A DNA stretch of 13,435 nt from Isohypsibius dastychi (taxonomy: Eukaryota > Tardigrada > Eutardigrada > Parachela > Isohypsibiidae): the NCBI GenBank assembly GCA_034696485.1, contig JAQIWT010000959.1:1-13435 (forward strand), given 5' to 3'. A model generated the notes under the pieces. It saw nothing but the letters and a program-made list of their open reading frames with translations, was not told the DNA's origin and made no database searches. Positions within the stretch are counted from its first letter, which is position 1. Each line of letters starts with the position of its first letter. Shown piece by piece: positions 1-7,629 of the stretch. The translations under genes were made by a program, and so were the position numbers.

Positions 1-137
1 AAACAGAGTCAGCAACACCTCATTTCTCAGAGCTTTGACATACTGATCTCAGGAAATAAGTTTATACGCGACAACATAAGCAAAATGAACCGCAACATGG
101 AAAAACAATGCAGGGAACAGATTTAATTCTTCGAATT

Positions 138-1438
138 CTAAACGAGGTCACTAAGCACAATCAGTTTCAACGCTTCGCGTTTTATTCTTCCAGCCTGATT
201 TCCGTGGTCTTGAGCACCATCAACAACTGACATGTCGGCTTCGTCGTTCACTTCCGCTGAGTGCCGTCATAGAAATCATCAATGAGCAAGTTGTGAAGGA
301 TGCAGCAAGCCAAATTCATCCGACGGCCTTTTTGTGATCCGTTTTATTTCATATCTTAATTCGCAGACCACGTAAGCTTTGAAATTTTCCTTTTAGAACT
401 CCCATACACTGCTCTACTCGCATCCGCATGCTTGGAACACGGAAATTGAAGTCTACGTTTTCTTTCTTCATGGCAGCTGGCCCTTTGTAGGACGGAATTA
501 CGGTGGTTGTATTGGTATACGCGCTGTCTGCCAGGATGTACTCAGCTTCTGAGAAAAATCGATCCGTATTCGTCGAAAGTTTGGAATAAGAATGTATCCG
601 GTTTTCGTGAGCAAAGCCTAGGAATCCTAGGAAAACAACGACAAATGAGCTCAGTTTGGTTGATGAAAATCGCCTAATTACCCGCATTTCAGTATCTGAT
701 TTTTCTTCGATCGTCACAAACAACTTAAACATTTAGAGCGTAAGTTTCTTTCCTGCTGTAGTAATCTTCGCCGTTAAGCATTGGTTTATGTTCCAGCGGA
801 ACCAGGGTTGCGTCAACAAATCCCAAACAGGATAGAAAAGCCGAACTGTTCTTGATCCTTTGCTCAATATCTTGTTCCTTCGCAGCATCCGGCCATTTCA
901 AAACGCTTTCTTCAGTGAAAGTGACGCGGTCATACCACGATCGGTATACAAGTCGATCGTTCCCTCACCGATCCCAAAAATGGTTGCGATATCAAGTTCA
1001 GATGAACCATTTTCACAATGCATGAACCTGTAGCAAGCCACCAGCAGCTGCTCCTCAACTAATGCTTGGAAAATGTTGGATTTGTTTTTGAAAATTGGGT
1101 GATTCTCCAGTAATCCTGCGATCCGCAGATGGGATCGCGTGAAAGACGAAGAACTGGCGAAAACGATCCTCTGCCCAGTTCATAAATATGTTGTCGAAAC
1201 ATTCCTTGACTTTTGTTGGGTTGGTTCGAACAGCAACATAACGCTGAGACTCCGAAATCGCCATCATAAAAAGTGTCAAGCACGCGCTTTCGTCACCAGA
1301 AGAACGCGAGGAACTGGATAGATCATTTTCGGAACTGTCTGCATAATCCTCATCCCTGCTAGACGTGTCTCGATTGCACATTTCCATTATATCAACAAGA
1401 TTTTCCGTTAGTATTCTACGTTCGCTATGGCGAGGCAT
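138..1438 (-). pseudogene. PIF/Harbinger transposase (DDE_Tnp_4 nuclease), decayed
   Basis: This is the remnant of the DDE nuclease that cuts and reinserts PIF/Harbinger DNA transposons. Reading leftwards from ATG at 1438, it begins MPRHSERRIL, then has a Ser/Asp-rich linker and a FRQ..RLSRD stretch. The motif EEQLLVACYRF and IFGIGEGTIDLYTDR (about 1050-930) match the family's helix-turn-helix region. The nuclease core follows: FVDATLVPL (first Asp at 812-814), YYSRKETYALNV, GFLGFAHENRI (second acidic position, Glu at 604-606 where Asp is usual), EYILADSAY (Asp at 526-528) and MRVEQCMGVLKGKF (Glu at 412-414). ACCILHNLLIDD and a tail ending at TAG 138-140 complete it. It is broken: frame changes near 1130-1150 (two), 905-915 and 255-290, and in-frame stops at 725-727 and 689-691. 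A 55-nt intron lies at 627-681. Family assignment is firm. The gene cannot make full-length protein as read. Confidence 0.9.
627..681 (-). other. Intron inside the Harbinger transposase remnant
   Basis: On the minus strand this starts GTAATTAGG and ends TTGTTTTCCTAG. Removing it joins AATGCGG to GATTCCTAGG and restores the family motif NAGFLGFAHEN in frame; without removal, about 18 extra codons with a TAG interrupt it. The 55-nt length is short, and close to the 59-nt intron proposed at 6124-6182. Confidence 0.75.
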
Positions 1439-1952
1439 GATCAGTAGCGTAGGAACAAACTAAACTTAGATGAAAAACCAGGCAGGAAAACCCTTTTTTA
1501 AAACAAATCTAGCCCCAAACGTCCAATTCGTTATGATCGGAGGGTCTCAAAGCGTTGCGGATTGATCATACTTTAATCGGTTTGTGATTGGACAGGTGGC
1601 GGGTTGTAAAATATGATCGGAAAGTATGATCGGTTTTATGATCGATGCGTGAGCACCGGTCGTAACATATTCGTTCGCCATATGCGTGGCTGTTCTTGCC
1701 GTTGTCAAATGCCTTTGGGAGCTCGCATTTACTTGTTCTGGAGAGCAAAGATAGGAGATTTTGTACTTGGCAAGAAATATACGAGAGAAACTGCGTCTGG
1801 AGGCACTAGATACGTCAAAATGTCGTCGCATATTTTCCGTAGTATAGAACTGATACTGGTAATGACTTGATGCATTTCCATTGTAGTCTCGTTTTTCCCA
1901 ACTCAAGCCGTAGTGGAGTTTTTCGAGAATTCTGTTACCTGAACAAAACGTA
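1439..1952. other. Upstream flank of Harbinger remnant; TGATCGG-type repeats
   Basis: No gene is recognised here. Between 1533 and 1640 the motif ATGATCGG or close variants occurs four times. GATCATACTTT at 1564-1574 is repeated inverted as AAAGTATGATC at 1621-1631, an 11-bp perfect stem around a 46-nt spacer. This could be a terminal or subterminal repeat of the neighbouring Harbinger element, but no matching copy was found beyond position 138, and the other end may lie outside the window. A 119-codon minus-strand frame (1547-1906) has no recognisable motif and runs through the repeats, so it is not annotated. Confidence 0.5.
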
Positions 1953-2102
1953 ATGGGACAAGTTGGAACAGATAATCAAACAACTGAAAATGCGAAGGAA
2001 AACCGGCTTCTTGAGAAACTGAAGGACGGTGAACTGCCATGCAGTGAAGCAATTACCGAAAATCACCGAAAATATTCCGGATTCAGAATTGTTTTCTTCT
2101 GA
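1953..2102 (+). CDS. Possible short hypothetical ORF (49 aa)
   Basis: ATG at 1953 opens a 49-codon frame starting MGQVGTDNQTTENAKEN and ending at TGA 2100-2102. The composition is charged and hydrophilic, with a Glu/Lys/Asn-rich first half that could form a helix, and ends RIVFF. It is not recognised. It may be a first exon: a separate open stretch (2299-2430, ending WMMEVQSSGWFVETM) follows an acceptor-like CTTAG, but no convincing donor joins the two. A chance frame is equally possible. Confidence 0.2.
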   Translation: MGQVGTDNQTTENAKENRLLEKLKDGELPCSEAITENHRKYSGFRIVFF

Positions 2103-3054
2103 ACAGAATTTCAAGTTAGATTACTCGATTCTAAATGACCGTTGTTCGCTTCATTACGTCCAAATCGTACACTATATCTTCTGCTCCTCAGTTGTGCATT
2201 GCAGTCACCGCGAACGTGGGTGGAATCCGAAAATGTTTTAAATGGTGGGCACAGTCGTCGGAGAGTAGATTTATGGGGAAGATGGCCGGAAATCTTAGAT
2301 CGAATTCAGTGACGGCGGATGTTGGCGTGCTGCGAAGTTGGAAAGTGTGCCAGAGACCCAACATGAAGAAGCTGTAATGTGGATGATGGAAGTGCAATCA
2401 TCTGGATGGTTCGTGGAGACAATGTAGGTTTTCAACAAAGGAAAATTCGACAAAGGAAATCATGATGTTGTGATTATGATGTTTTGATGAAATTATGATG
2501 AAAATTGTTTGATGGGCGTTTGTGGCGTGTTTGTGACGTAACGGACGACAGATTGTGGAAAAGATTTCGCACGTGGAAGTGGCTGGAATTATTAAGCGAC
2601 GTGAATAATTTTGGTTCTATGGCGATCTATTGAAGACTCTGGATAAGACCAGTACTTTACCCGCATTTTCTTCCATGAGTTGTGACTCCCGAAGAAACAA
2701 AGAATTTACTTACCATTTCATCGAGAAATTTGATATGGATTATGGTGATGACACACGGCTGAGAAAATCCGCGCATATATGATTTTGTAAAAAAGTTCTG
2801 AAAAATTCGTGGACGGGCATGAACGAATGCAAGAATAGCATGGGCTTGCGAGGAAATAACATGGCTTTGAATGGAGGGACAAAAACGAGCTTTTTTATTT
2901 TGATGTTTTCGTTTTCAAAGACTTTGCCCGTCAGATTTGGACAGTAAAGGTAGCTCAATCACCCATGGGATCTGCCTCGCATTTTTCCCGACGGAACTGA
3001 CGTAATTATTGCCGAACTGTAACCCAAGAAGCCGGTGACGGACTAAAAATCGTA
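2103..3054. other. Gene-poor stretch with weak coding traces
   Basis: Nothing here is recognised. Two plus-strand traces exist: about 2299-2430, and 2609-2947, a 113-codon frame interrupted only by TGA at 2780-2782 with segments such as FIEKFDMDYGDDTRLR. An 80-codon ATG frame at 2135-2377 (start MTVVRFITSKSY) overlaps the first in another frame. None shows a domain, and such runs occur by chance in 13 kb of six-frame sequence. 2461-2520 is a simple GATG/ATTATGATG-rich patch. Confidence 0.4.
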
Positions 3055-3511
3055 TACCGTAATGTCCGAATTAGAAGCCCGGGCTATAATTCTTTCGAAG
3101 CTCCCGGATTTGGGCTTTTATTTCGGACTGGGCTTCAATTTCGGGGGGCTGTTATTTCAAATGAAGGAAAGAATAAGGAACGCCGGATTTATTTTTTTAA
3201 GGGTTGACAAGATTCGAGGGCCGTAAATTCAGGAATTCAACAGCCAATGCATCATACATCTAGGTAGTCTCTTCGTATTTGATCACCAACTCTCCACGAA
3301 ATCTCTCGAGCTCCTTAACCGGACGTTTATGGTTCAAAAAAACATACGTACGTATCAGTTCGTATCAATTCACATGCTTTTTATAGTAGCCCATGGGCTT
3401 CTATTCCGGGGGGGGGGGCTTCTATTTCAAAGGAACAGCCGGAAATTGGGCTTCTATTACGGACTGGTCTTCTATTACGGGGGGGGGGCTCCTAATTCGG
3501 ACATTACGGTA
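3055..3511. mobile_element. MITE-like element with ~26-bp TIRs and G-rich subrepeats
   Basis: The left end TACCGTAATGTCCGAATTAG at 3055 continues AAGCCC. The right end, read on the minus strand from 3511, is the same 20 bases followed by GAGCCC: one mismatch in 26. TA lies at both outer edges (3055-3056 and 3510-3511), so a TA target duplication with ends CCGTAATG is possible. The interior repeats GGGCTTCTATTTCGG-like units at 3112-3160 and 3395-3480, including runs of 11 G (3408-3418) and 10 G (3479-3488). There is no transposase frame, so it is non-autonomous. The superfamily is not determined; a TA target would fit Tc1/mariner-like elements among others. The palindrome ATACGTACGTAT is at 3344-3355. 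Confidence 0.75.
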
Positions 3512-3772
3512 ATCATGTCATCAACAATTGTGATAACATCACTTCGCACAAGAATCGTCAGTCGCAGCACAAGCAGAATCTTGCCGAAGAAGTCACTGTC
3601 CATTTCAGCAATGTCAGATCCGAGCAGAGTCATCTTTCTCTTTTTCTGGCTCTTCGAGCCATTGATTCTATGCCCATATCGGGAACACACAATAATTCAT
3701 ACTCCCGAAATCAATGCTCTGTCCAACCGACATCACACCAGGAGCTGGGATGACCGTGTCAATCGAATGATA

Positions 3773-4312
3773 TCAGACAACATTATTTGAGGCTTGGACG
3801 CCTTTAATTCCAGTCGGCCATGGCAGGTCCTCTTCAGGGATTTTGGAAATGTGGAATTCAGTCTGTGGGGCATCAGTTGTAGTTACATCAAGACCTCTCG
3901 AACTGAAAAAAATATTGGCTTTGATGTGCAGTGTTCGTTATCTGAAGACTGAAAGGAAGGGGGATGGGGTACAAAGATTCTTGGACTGAGAGCTCCGGTA
4001 AATATCCTTCTGGTGTATCTTCATTCCTTGGAAAAGCAATCTCGAGAATTACGTTCAGTAAAGTTGTAAGCTGTTAGTGAAGCACCTGAGTAGAGTTTTG
4101 AGTCGGCGATCCAGGAGTAGGTGGGGTGGCACCAGGTTGGCGGCGCTCACTTGAGTTTTGCAGATTGAGCGCTTCCTCTCAATGGTTTGTATTCCGCGAT
4201 GTGAAATGGTTTGGAATCTCGAACTTGGGTTAGGAACGTTCTTCACCCCCACTTGTTCCGAATAAGTACTATTACTGCTACGCGTCATTTTAAACACCAG
4301 AGATTTCCTCAT
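3773..4312 (-). CDS. Speculative two-exon hypothetical gene
   Basis: Exon 1 would run from ATG at 4312 (MRKSLVFKMTRSS) to 4086. The intron would be 4085-3903, with donor CAG/GTGCTT (weak) and acceptor TATTTTTTTCAG (strong). Exon 2, 3902-3773, reads SRGLDVTTTDAPQTEF and continues PEEDLPWPTGIKGVQASNN to TGA. The join is in phase and gives 118 residues. No domain is recognised. Beyond the TGA the same frame stays open for 34 codons (IDTVIPAPGVMSVGQS) before a TAG, and inside the proposed intron another frame reads NEDTPEGYLPELSVQES. Either the gene is decayed or the exon boundaries differ. The 183-nt intron is longer than the two other short introns seen here. Low confidence. Confidence 0.22.
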
Positions 4313-4710
4313 TCATTTCTAGCTCGAACAAATTGATTAGAATCTATTCCGATCGCATCTACTCTCCAGATATGAGCTCTTAAATAACAGATGGTCAATC
4401 AACTGGAAAAACATAATAAAAAGAACCTTTGACCTTGAAGTACCCGTGGTACCTTCGCTCATCGAGTACACCGATCTGGGTACAAGCCTACAAGGTGGGT
4501 TCGATTTCGATACCCCCTCAATTCAGTTACTGCTACACGCCATTTCGAATAATCGAGACCTCCTCAATCAACCCCCAAGGTGATTAGAATAAATCCTATC
4601 CACATATACTCTCCGTCACAGTATAACGGTCTTGAGATTTTCAAAAAAGTGGCAAATTGCCAATCAACTGGGAAAAATATTAAGTCAAACTTTTGACCTG
4701 AAAGTACCCA
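4262..4710. repeat. Diverged tandem duplication, ~255-bp offset
   Basis: Copy 1 (about 4262-4445) and copy 2 (about 4517-4710) share ordered blocks: ATTACTGCTACGCGTCATTT vs GTTACTGCTACACGCCATTT; TTGATTAGAAT vs GTGATTAGAAT; TACTCTCC in both; CAATCAACTGG followed by AAAAA in both; and TTTGACCT..GAAGTACCC vs TTTGACCT.GAAAGTACCC. Offsets are 247-265 bp, so there are indels, and identity by eye is roughly 70%. The putative start codon of the minus-strand gene at 4312 lies in copy 1; copy 2 does not keep the frame. It is an old duplication or two copies of an unidentified repeat. Confidence 0.75.
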
Positions 4711-4722
4711 TAATCTGAATTC

Positions 4723-4741
4723 AACGTGCAAGTTGCACGTT
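4723..4741. repeat. 19-bp perfect palindrome
   Basis: AACGTGCAA, a central G, then TTGCACGTT. The half-site GTGCAAC recurs at 4747-4753, and its reverse GTTGCAC at 4825-4831. It could be a protein-binding site or the end of a repeat. No gene is placed close enough to suggest a role. Confidence 0.7.
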
Positions 4742-4978
4742 AAAAGTGCAACCAAAACAAATGGTTGAACTGACCCACCTTTCTTGAAATATATTCTCCG
4801 TCGCACTTCGATTTGTGGTGGTCAGTTGCACCATGTGATGGTTCAGAACACTGAGAACAATGCTCTCAGGGGTAAAGGTTGACTAGTGGGACACCAGAAA
4901 TTTTTCCAAGTCCAAACTCTGACATTTTATCAGATAATTCGCCCCTCTGCCTTTTGGCAATCCAGGTTTTCGCACATT
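4742..4978. other. Intergenic, nothing recognised
   Basis: This is sequence between the palindrome and the 8-bp minisatellite. Frames that enter it (such as 4879 onward) owe their length to the minisatellite. No promoter, RNA gene or domain is seen. Confidence 0.5.
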
Positions 4979-5152
4979 TGCCCATCCGTGGATTCGGTCA
5001 TCCACCCATCCGGCCATCCGGCCATCCGGCCATCCGCTCATCCGCACATCCGGCCATCCGGCCATCCGCTCATCCGCACATCCGCTCATCCGCACATCAG
5101 GTCATCCGGTCATCCGGACCTCCGGCCATCCGAACATCCGGGCATCCATAAA
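4979..5152. repeat. 8-bp minisatellite (CATCCGNN)n
   Basis: About 20 units of CATCCG followed by two variable bases (mostly GC, CT, CA or GT), for example CATCCGGCCATCCGGCCATC. Because 8 is not a multiple of 3, the same 8-residue period appears in every frame, giving HPxIRPSG-like peptides on the plus strand and DVRMSGWP-like peptides on the minus strand. The apparent ORFs on both strands are therefore by-products. Two more CATCCG sites lie at 5714-5735, outside the array. Confidence 0.95.
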
Positions 5153-5367
5153 CTTGTTTCTCCGGAGATCGTCGGAAATTCCGCATGCTAGTGATAATCG
5201 TGCAACCTCGAGGTCCTAAGAGGCAGTCATATGACATCACATACAGTTCGACAGACGAACCAATGGAGTCTGAGCTTTCTGCTCGGCCAAAACAAATTCT
5301 TTCGTGTTCTTCGGTTTTTGAAACTTGACATACATTTGGAGCTCCAACGCTTATGAAGGTGCTAACT
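5153..5367. other. Spacer between minisatellites
   Basis: A 107-codon minus-strand frame (5420 to 5097, start MTLVKSSQIRF) crosses this spacer and ends inside the 8-bp array. Its non-repeat part has ordinary composition (GGEVSTFISVGAPNVCQV) but no recognisable motif. It overlaps the small Lys/Pro/Thr frame at 5368-5529 in a different frame. It may be a coding remnant or chance. Confidence 0.25.
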
Positions 5368-5529
5368 TCACCCCCAAACGGGTGTTTGAACCGGATTTGG
5401 CTCGATTTTACTAAAGTCATGCATTAGACGTTGTGCTTTGGTAGCCGGCTTCCTTGTTGGCTTCCATGTTGGCTTCCAGGTTGGCTTCCTTGTTAGCTTC
5501 TTTGTTGGCCTCCTCGTTGGTTTAAACAT
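5368..5529 (-). CDS. Possible small basic repeat protein (53 aa)
   Basis: ATG at 5529 opens MFKPTRRPTKKLTRKP and repeats the tetrapeptide KPT(R/W) about six times, followed by a unique tail (MHDFSKIEPNPVQTPVWG) to TGA at 5368-5370. The repeat is the 12-bp tandem array, whose length keeps the frame. The frame one base over reads (K)EANKEANLEANM, a Glu/Ala/Asn helix-like repeat, and is also open. Both look plausible only because of the array, so this is probably not a gene. It is noted because the tail is open and non-repetitive. Confidence 0.15.
   Translation of the reverse strand: MFKPTRRPTKKLTRKPTWKPTWKPTRKPATKAQRLMHDFSKIEPNPVQTPVWG
5445..5520. repeat. 12-bp minisatellite (TTGGCTTCCTTG)n
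   Basis: About 6.3 units of 12 bp with substitutions: CCGGCTTCCTTG, TTGGCTTCCATG, TTGGCTTCCAGG, TTGGCTTCCTTG, TTAGCTTCTTTG, TTGGCCTCCTCG. The unit length is a multiple of three, with no indels between units. Confidence 0.9.
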
Positions 5530-5550
5530 TTTTGATGTCTCACAGCAATG

Positions 5551-5630
5551 GCTGCAGTACAGCGCATGATGATTATCAAAGCGTTAATGGTGAGGTTCTA
5601 ACCTTCAGCTATTCAAAAAATATAAGAACG
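5551..5630. repeat. 80-bp dispersed repeat, copy 1
   Basis: Starts GCTGCAGTACAGCGCATGAT and ends AAAATATAAGAACG. It is identical to 8842-8921 except for one base (A at 5578, C at 8869). Flanks on both sides differ. Same orientation, 3.3 kb apart. No TIR, poly(A) or coding frame. It contains ATGATGA, which resembles a snoRNA C box, but no CTGA D box follows. Confidence 0.95.
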
Positions 5631-5745
5631 GTTTTAGAATGGCAGATGACAACACTGACTCTCCAGATAACGGACTACAGAAAATATGTTTGAAGAAGCA
5701 GTACGACATACGTCATCCGGACAGTGCGTCATCCGAATATAATTA

Positions 5746-6335
5746 TCAAGTGATCATCACCAACATCTTCCCTGGTGTCTGCGAAGTGGGTCGCCGAGAA
5801 TGCTCCGTCGGAAGCGCTTCGAGGTCGTCAGAAGTGTCTGATAACGACGTCTGCTTCCGTTGATAGTGATGATTTTGTTGAAATCTGGCTGGTTCGTTTG
5901 ATCTTGGCGATGTTGGAGTTTTGGTGGTGGAGGTCGGCTTATCCGGTATGGCCTGTCAGTTTTTTCAAACTCGTCGGCGGAGATGCTCGAGCGTCGCTGC
6001 AAACCATTGCGATATCGTAAACTCACAGGATGGACACTGGTCATTCTTCGGATATCCGAGCCGTTTCGAATGCATTGGAACAATCGGGGTTGTGTTCGTC
6101 GGGGTGGGCTTCGTAACCGGGCTCTAAGTGAATCGGAAAAATGGATAAACCGGAATTTTAGACGTACTTCACATTCATTTACATAAATCGAGATTAAGCG
6201 CTTCAAAAATTCAGGTTCATGGGCAGCGGGATCATCAGGTCGAAAAATGTAAGCAATTAAGGACAAGAGGGAATAAGTTAAGTCGTGTTTGGGAAAACGA
6301 CTAGGTGCGCGCGGTAGAAATGTTTTCTGTACCAC
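5746..6335 (-). CDS. Unrecognised coding remnant, probably spliced, C-x2-C motif
   Basis: Leftmost-first on the minus strand, a frame open from 6335 (no ATG; GTG after a TAA) reads FRPDDPAAHEPEFLKRLISIY. It meets a good donor TAT/GTAAATG at 6182. A 59-nt intron (6182-6124) would end TTTTTCCGATTCACTTAG. The next exon starts in phase at 6123: SPVTKPTPTNTTPIVP, then GYPKNDQCPSCEFTISQWFA and TLEHLRRRV, to TGA at 5967-5965. After a second TGA the same frame stays open for 69 codons to 5746 and is Ser/Thr/Pro/Gln-rich (KPTSTTKTPTSPRSNEP, SLSDTSDDLEALPTEH). The in-frame stops suggest decay, or a missed third exon. QCPSC could be half of a zinc-binding site. The family is not recognised; it could be a fragment of a retroelement ORF1 or of a host gene. 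Confidence 0.35.
6124..6182 (-). other. Proposed 59-nt intron
   Basis: On the minus strand it begins GTAAATG and ends with the pyrimidine-rich TTTTTCCGATTCACTTAG. Both flanking frames are phase 0 and change frame across it, as expected for a real intron. Length is similar to the 55-nt intron in the Harbinger remnant. Confidence 0.4.
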
Positions 6336-6588
6336 ACTTTAAATAACCAAAAGTCAAAGGTTGATTCCATTTGAATCTGCATTTGTTTTTTGCGCGCAGT
6401 ACACAGTTGACCTTTGGCGAGGTCTCCATACATGATGCTGATTAGGACAAACCATAATGCAGAGGTGTTTTGTAGAAACATTGGAACACGTCAACATGTG
6501 GCAACGTAGTGGAACTGATACCACAACTTATTATAAGAACCTTGGATTACTCAGAATTCTAAGAATTCTATTCTGTTCTCTCAGAATT
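6336..6588. other. Flank upstream of LINE breakpoint
   Basis: No gene is recognised. Immediately before the LINE homology (6550-6592) lies a short patch of repeated AGAATTCTA-like units (CTCAGAATTCTAAGAATTCT), possibly made or duplicated at the insertion junction. The ATG at 6457 simply reads through this flank into the LINE. Confidence 0.5.
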
Positions 6589-7479
6589 CTATTTACCATC
6601 TATATTAACGATTTATTGCGCCAGAATATTCTGGATGAGGACGGAACGACGGAATGTTTTGCCGATGATACTGCTGTCTATTGTGTTGGGAGTACTGCGG
6701 TAGAAGCAACTGCGAAACTGAACCGGAAATTAACCAACACTGGAAGCTGGTTCTCCAATAACTATTTGGCGGTCAATAAGTCTAAATGCACTGCAATGAT
6801 CATTACGACGCATCATCGGCGGCGCAAGTGCATGGACGCAGAGATTTTCATCAATGGAGCGAAAATAGACTTGGTTGACTCTGTCAGATATTTGGGAGTT
6901 ACCATCGACAACTCTCTAAAGTGGAAGGAGCAGTTTGCGAGTGTCGAGAGGAAAGTGCATGCTGGCATTCACATGATTAACCGATTGAAGCCAGGACTGG
7001 AGTTGAGCGAGCGGAAGGGGGTTTACAATGCATTTGTCCAACCTCACTTGGATTATTGTTCTACTGTGTGGGCGAGCGCGTCGAAAACTTTACGTGAAGG
7101 ACTACGAGTTGTGCAAAGAAAAGCTCTCCGTGCGATACTGGACTACCCTGATCGCCGAAAAATTAGAACTGAAGAACTGCACGAGCTGACCGGAATTCCT
7201 GATACAGAAAGACCCTGGAAGTTGCAGGATGCGTCTTGGCTTTTTCGGATCACGAGAAATGATCCAACAGTGCCGACCTACCTGAAAGACCTGATACAGC
7301 TGAAAGAAAGCACATACTCCCCCAGAAATCCATGGAAGATTGAGTGTGAATACTTTTCTGTAATTGGCTCGTCGATGTTTATCGTTAGACTGAGTTCCAT
7401 ATTCAAAGAATTTTCTGAGCTTCTTTCGAGTTGTAAAAGCTATGAGGTATTCCGAGATCGAATATTTCAGCTTCTTTGA
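6457..7479 (+). CDS. LINE reverse transcriptase C-terminal part (truncated ORF2)
   Basis: This is the rear part of a non-LTR retrotransposon polymerase, which copies element RNA into DNA at a nicked target. Residues 1-44 come from flanking DNA. Homology starts at LFTIYINDLL (about 45-54). The catalytic motif FADDT is at residues 68-72 (GCC GAT GAT at 6661-6669). NNYLAVNKSKC (about 102-112) and RYLGVTIDNSLKW (about 143-155) are the following conserved RT blocks. YNAFVQPHLDYCSTVWA (about 189-205) and VVQRKALRAIL mark the thumb/C-terminal region. The frame is uninterrupted to TGA 7477-7479, so the copy is fairly young or slowly decaying. The fingers, first palm Asp and any endonuclease domain are missing, so no activity is expected. 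ATG 6457 is a chance upstream start. Confidence 0.92.
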   Translation: MQRCFVETLEHVNMWQRSGTDTTTYYKNLGLLRILRILFCSLRILFTIYINDLLRQNILDEDGTTECFADDTAVYCVGSTAVEATAKLNRKLTNTGSWFSNNYLAVNKSKCTAMIITTHHRRRKCMDAEIFINGAKIDLVDSVRYLGVTIDNSLKWKEQFASVERKVHAGIHMINRLKPGLELSERKGVYNAFVQPHLDYCSTVWASASKTLREGLRVVQRKALRAILDYPDRRKIRTEELHELTGIPDTERPWKLQDASWLFRITRNDPTVPTYLKDLIQLKESTYSPRNPWKIECEYFSVIGSSMFIVRLSSIFKEFSELLSSCKSYEVFRDRIFQLL

Positions 7480-7547
7480 CTACCGCACTATCATATTCTC
7501 CTCGTTGAGTTTGTGCGCTACCGAATCAATAAATAAATAAATAAATA
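6589..7547 (+). mobile_element. 5'-truncated non-LTR retrotransposon (CR1/L2/Rex1-like LINE)
   Basis: The recognisable element begins in the middle of the reverse-transcriptase domain (LFTIYINDLL at 6589) and runs through the C-terminal domain, a ~48-bp 3' UTR and a terminal AATA tetranucleotide repeat (7529-7547). Loss of the 5' part is typical of incomplete target-primed reverse transcription. No convincing target-site duplication was found: ACCGTGATAG after the tail does not recur near 6589. The clade call rests on the post-RT sequence style (YNAFVQPHLDYCSTVW and a C-terminal FRDRIFQLL), not on a database search. Confidence 0.9.
7529..7547 (+). repeat. AATA tetranucleotide tail of LINE
   Basis: AATAAATAAATAAATAAAT directly follows the short 3' UTR of the LINE. 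Simple-repeat tails instead of poly(A) are usual for CR1/L2/Rex-type elements. Confidence 0.85.
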
Positions 7548-7629
7548 CCGTGATAGAGAAGCTCCGCAAATGAGGTGAATTATGAATCGCTGTAGAAGCT
7601 TTGTACAAACTGAGAGGAATTATCACACC

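Noticed and set aside
1547-1906. 119-aa minus-strand protein
   Set aside because: No motif, runs through the TGATCGG repeats and has no supporting splice or neighbour context.
4979-5152. CRISPR array
   Set aside because: The unit is 8 bp without spacers, and the context is eukaryotic; it is a minisatellite.
4879-5191. Proline/histidine-rich repeat protein genes on both strands
   Set aside because: All overlapping frames depend on the stop-free 8-bp repeat; no independent coding sign.
5551-5630. C/D box snoRNA
   Set aside because: ATGATGA is present, but no CTGA D box follows and no terminal stem is seen.
6457-6588. Native N-terminus of the LINE protein
   Set aside because: Residues 1-44 do not match the RT region expected before LFTIYINDLL; the ATG belongs to the flanking DNA.
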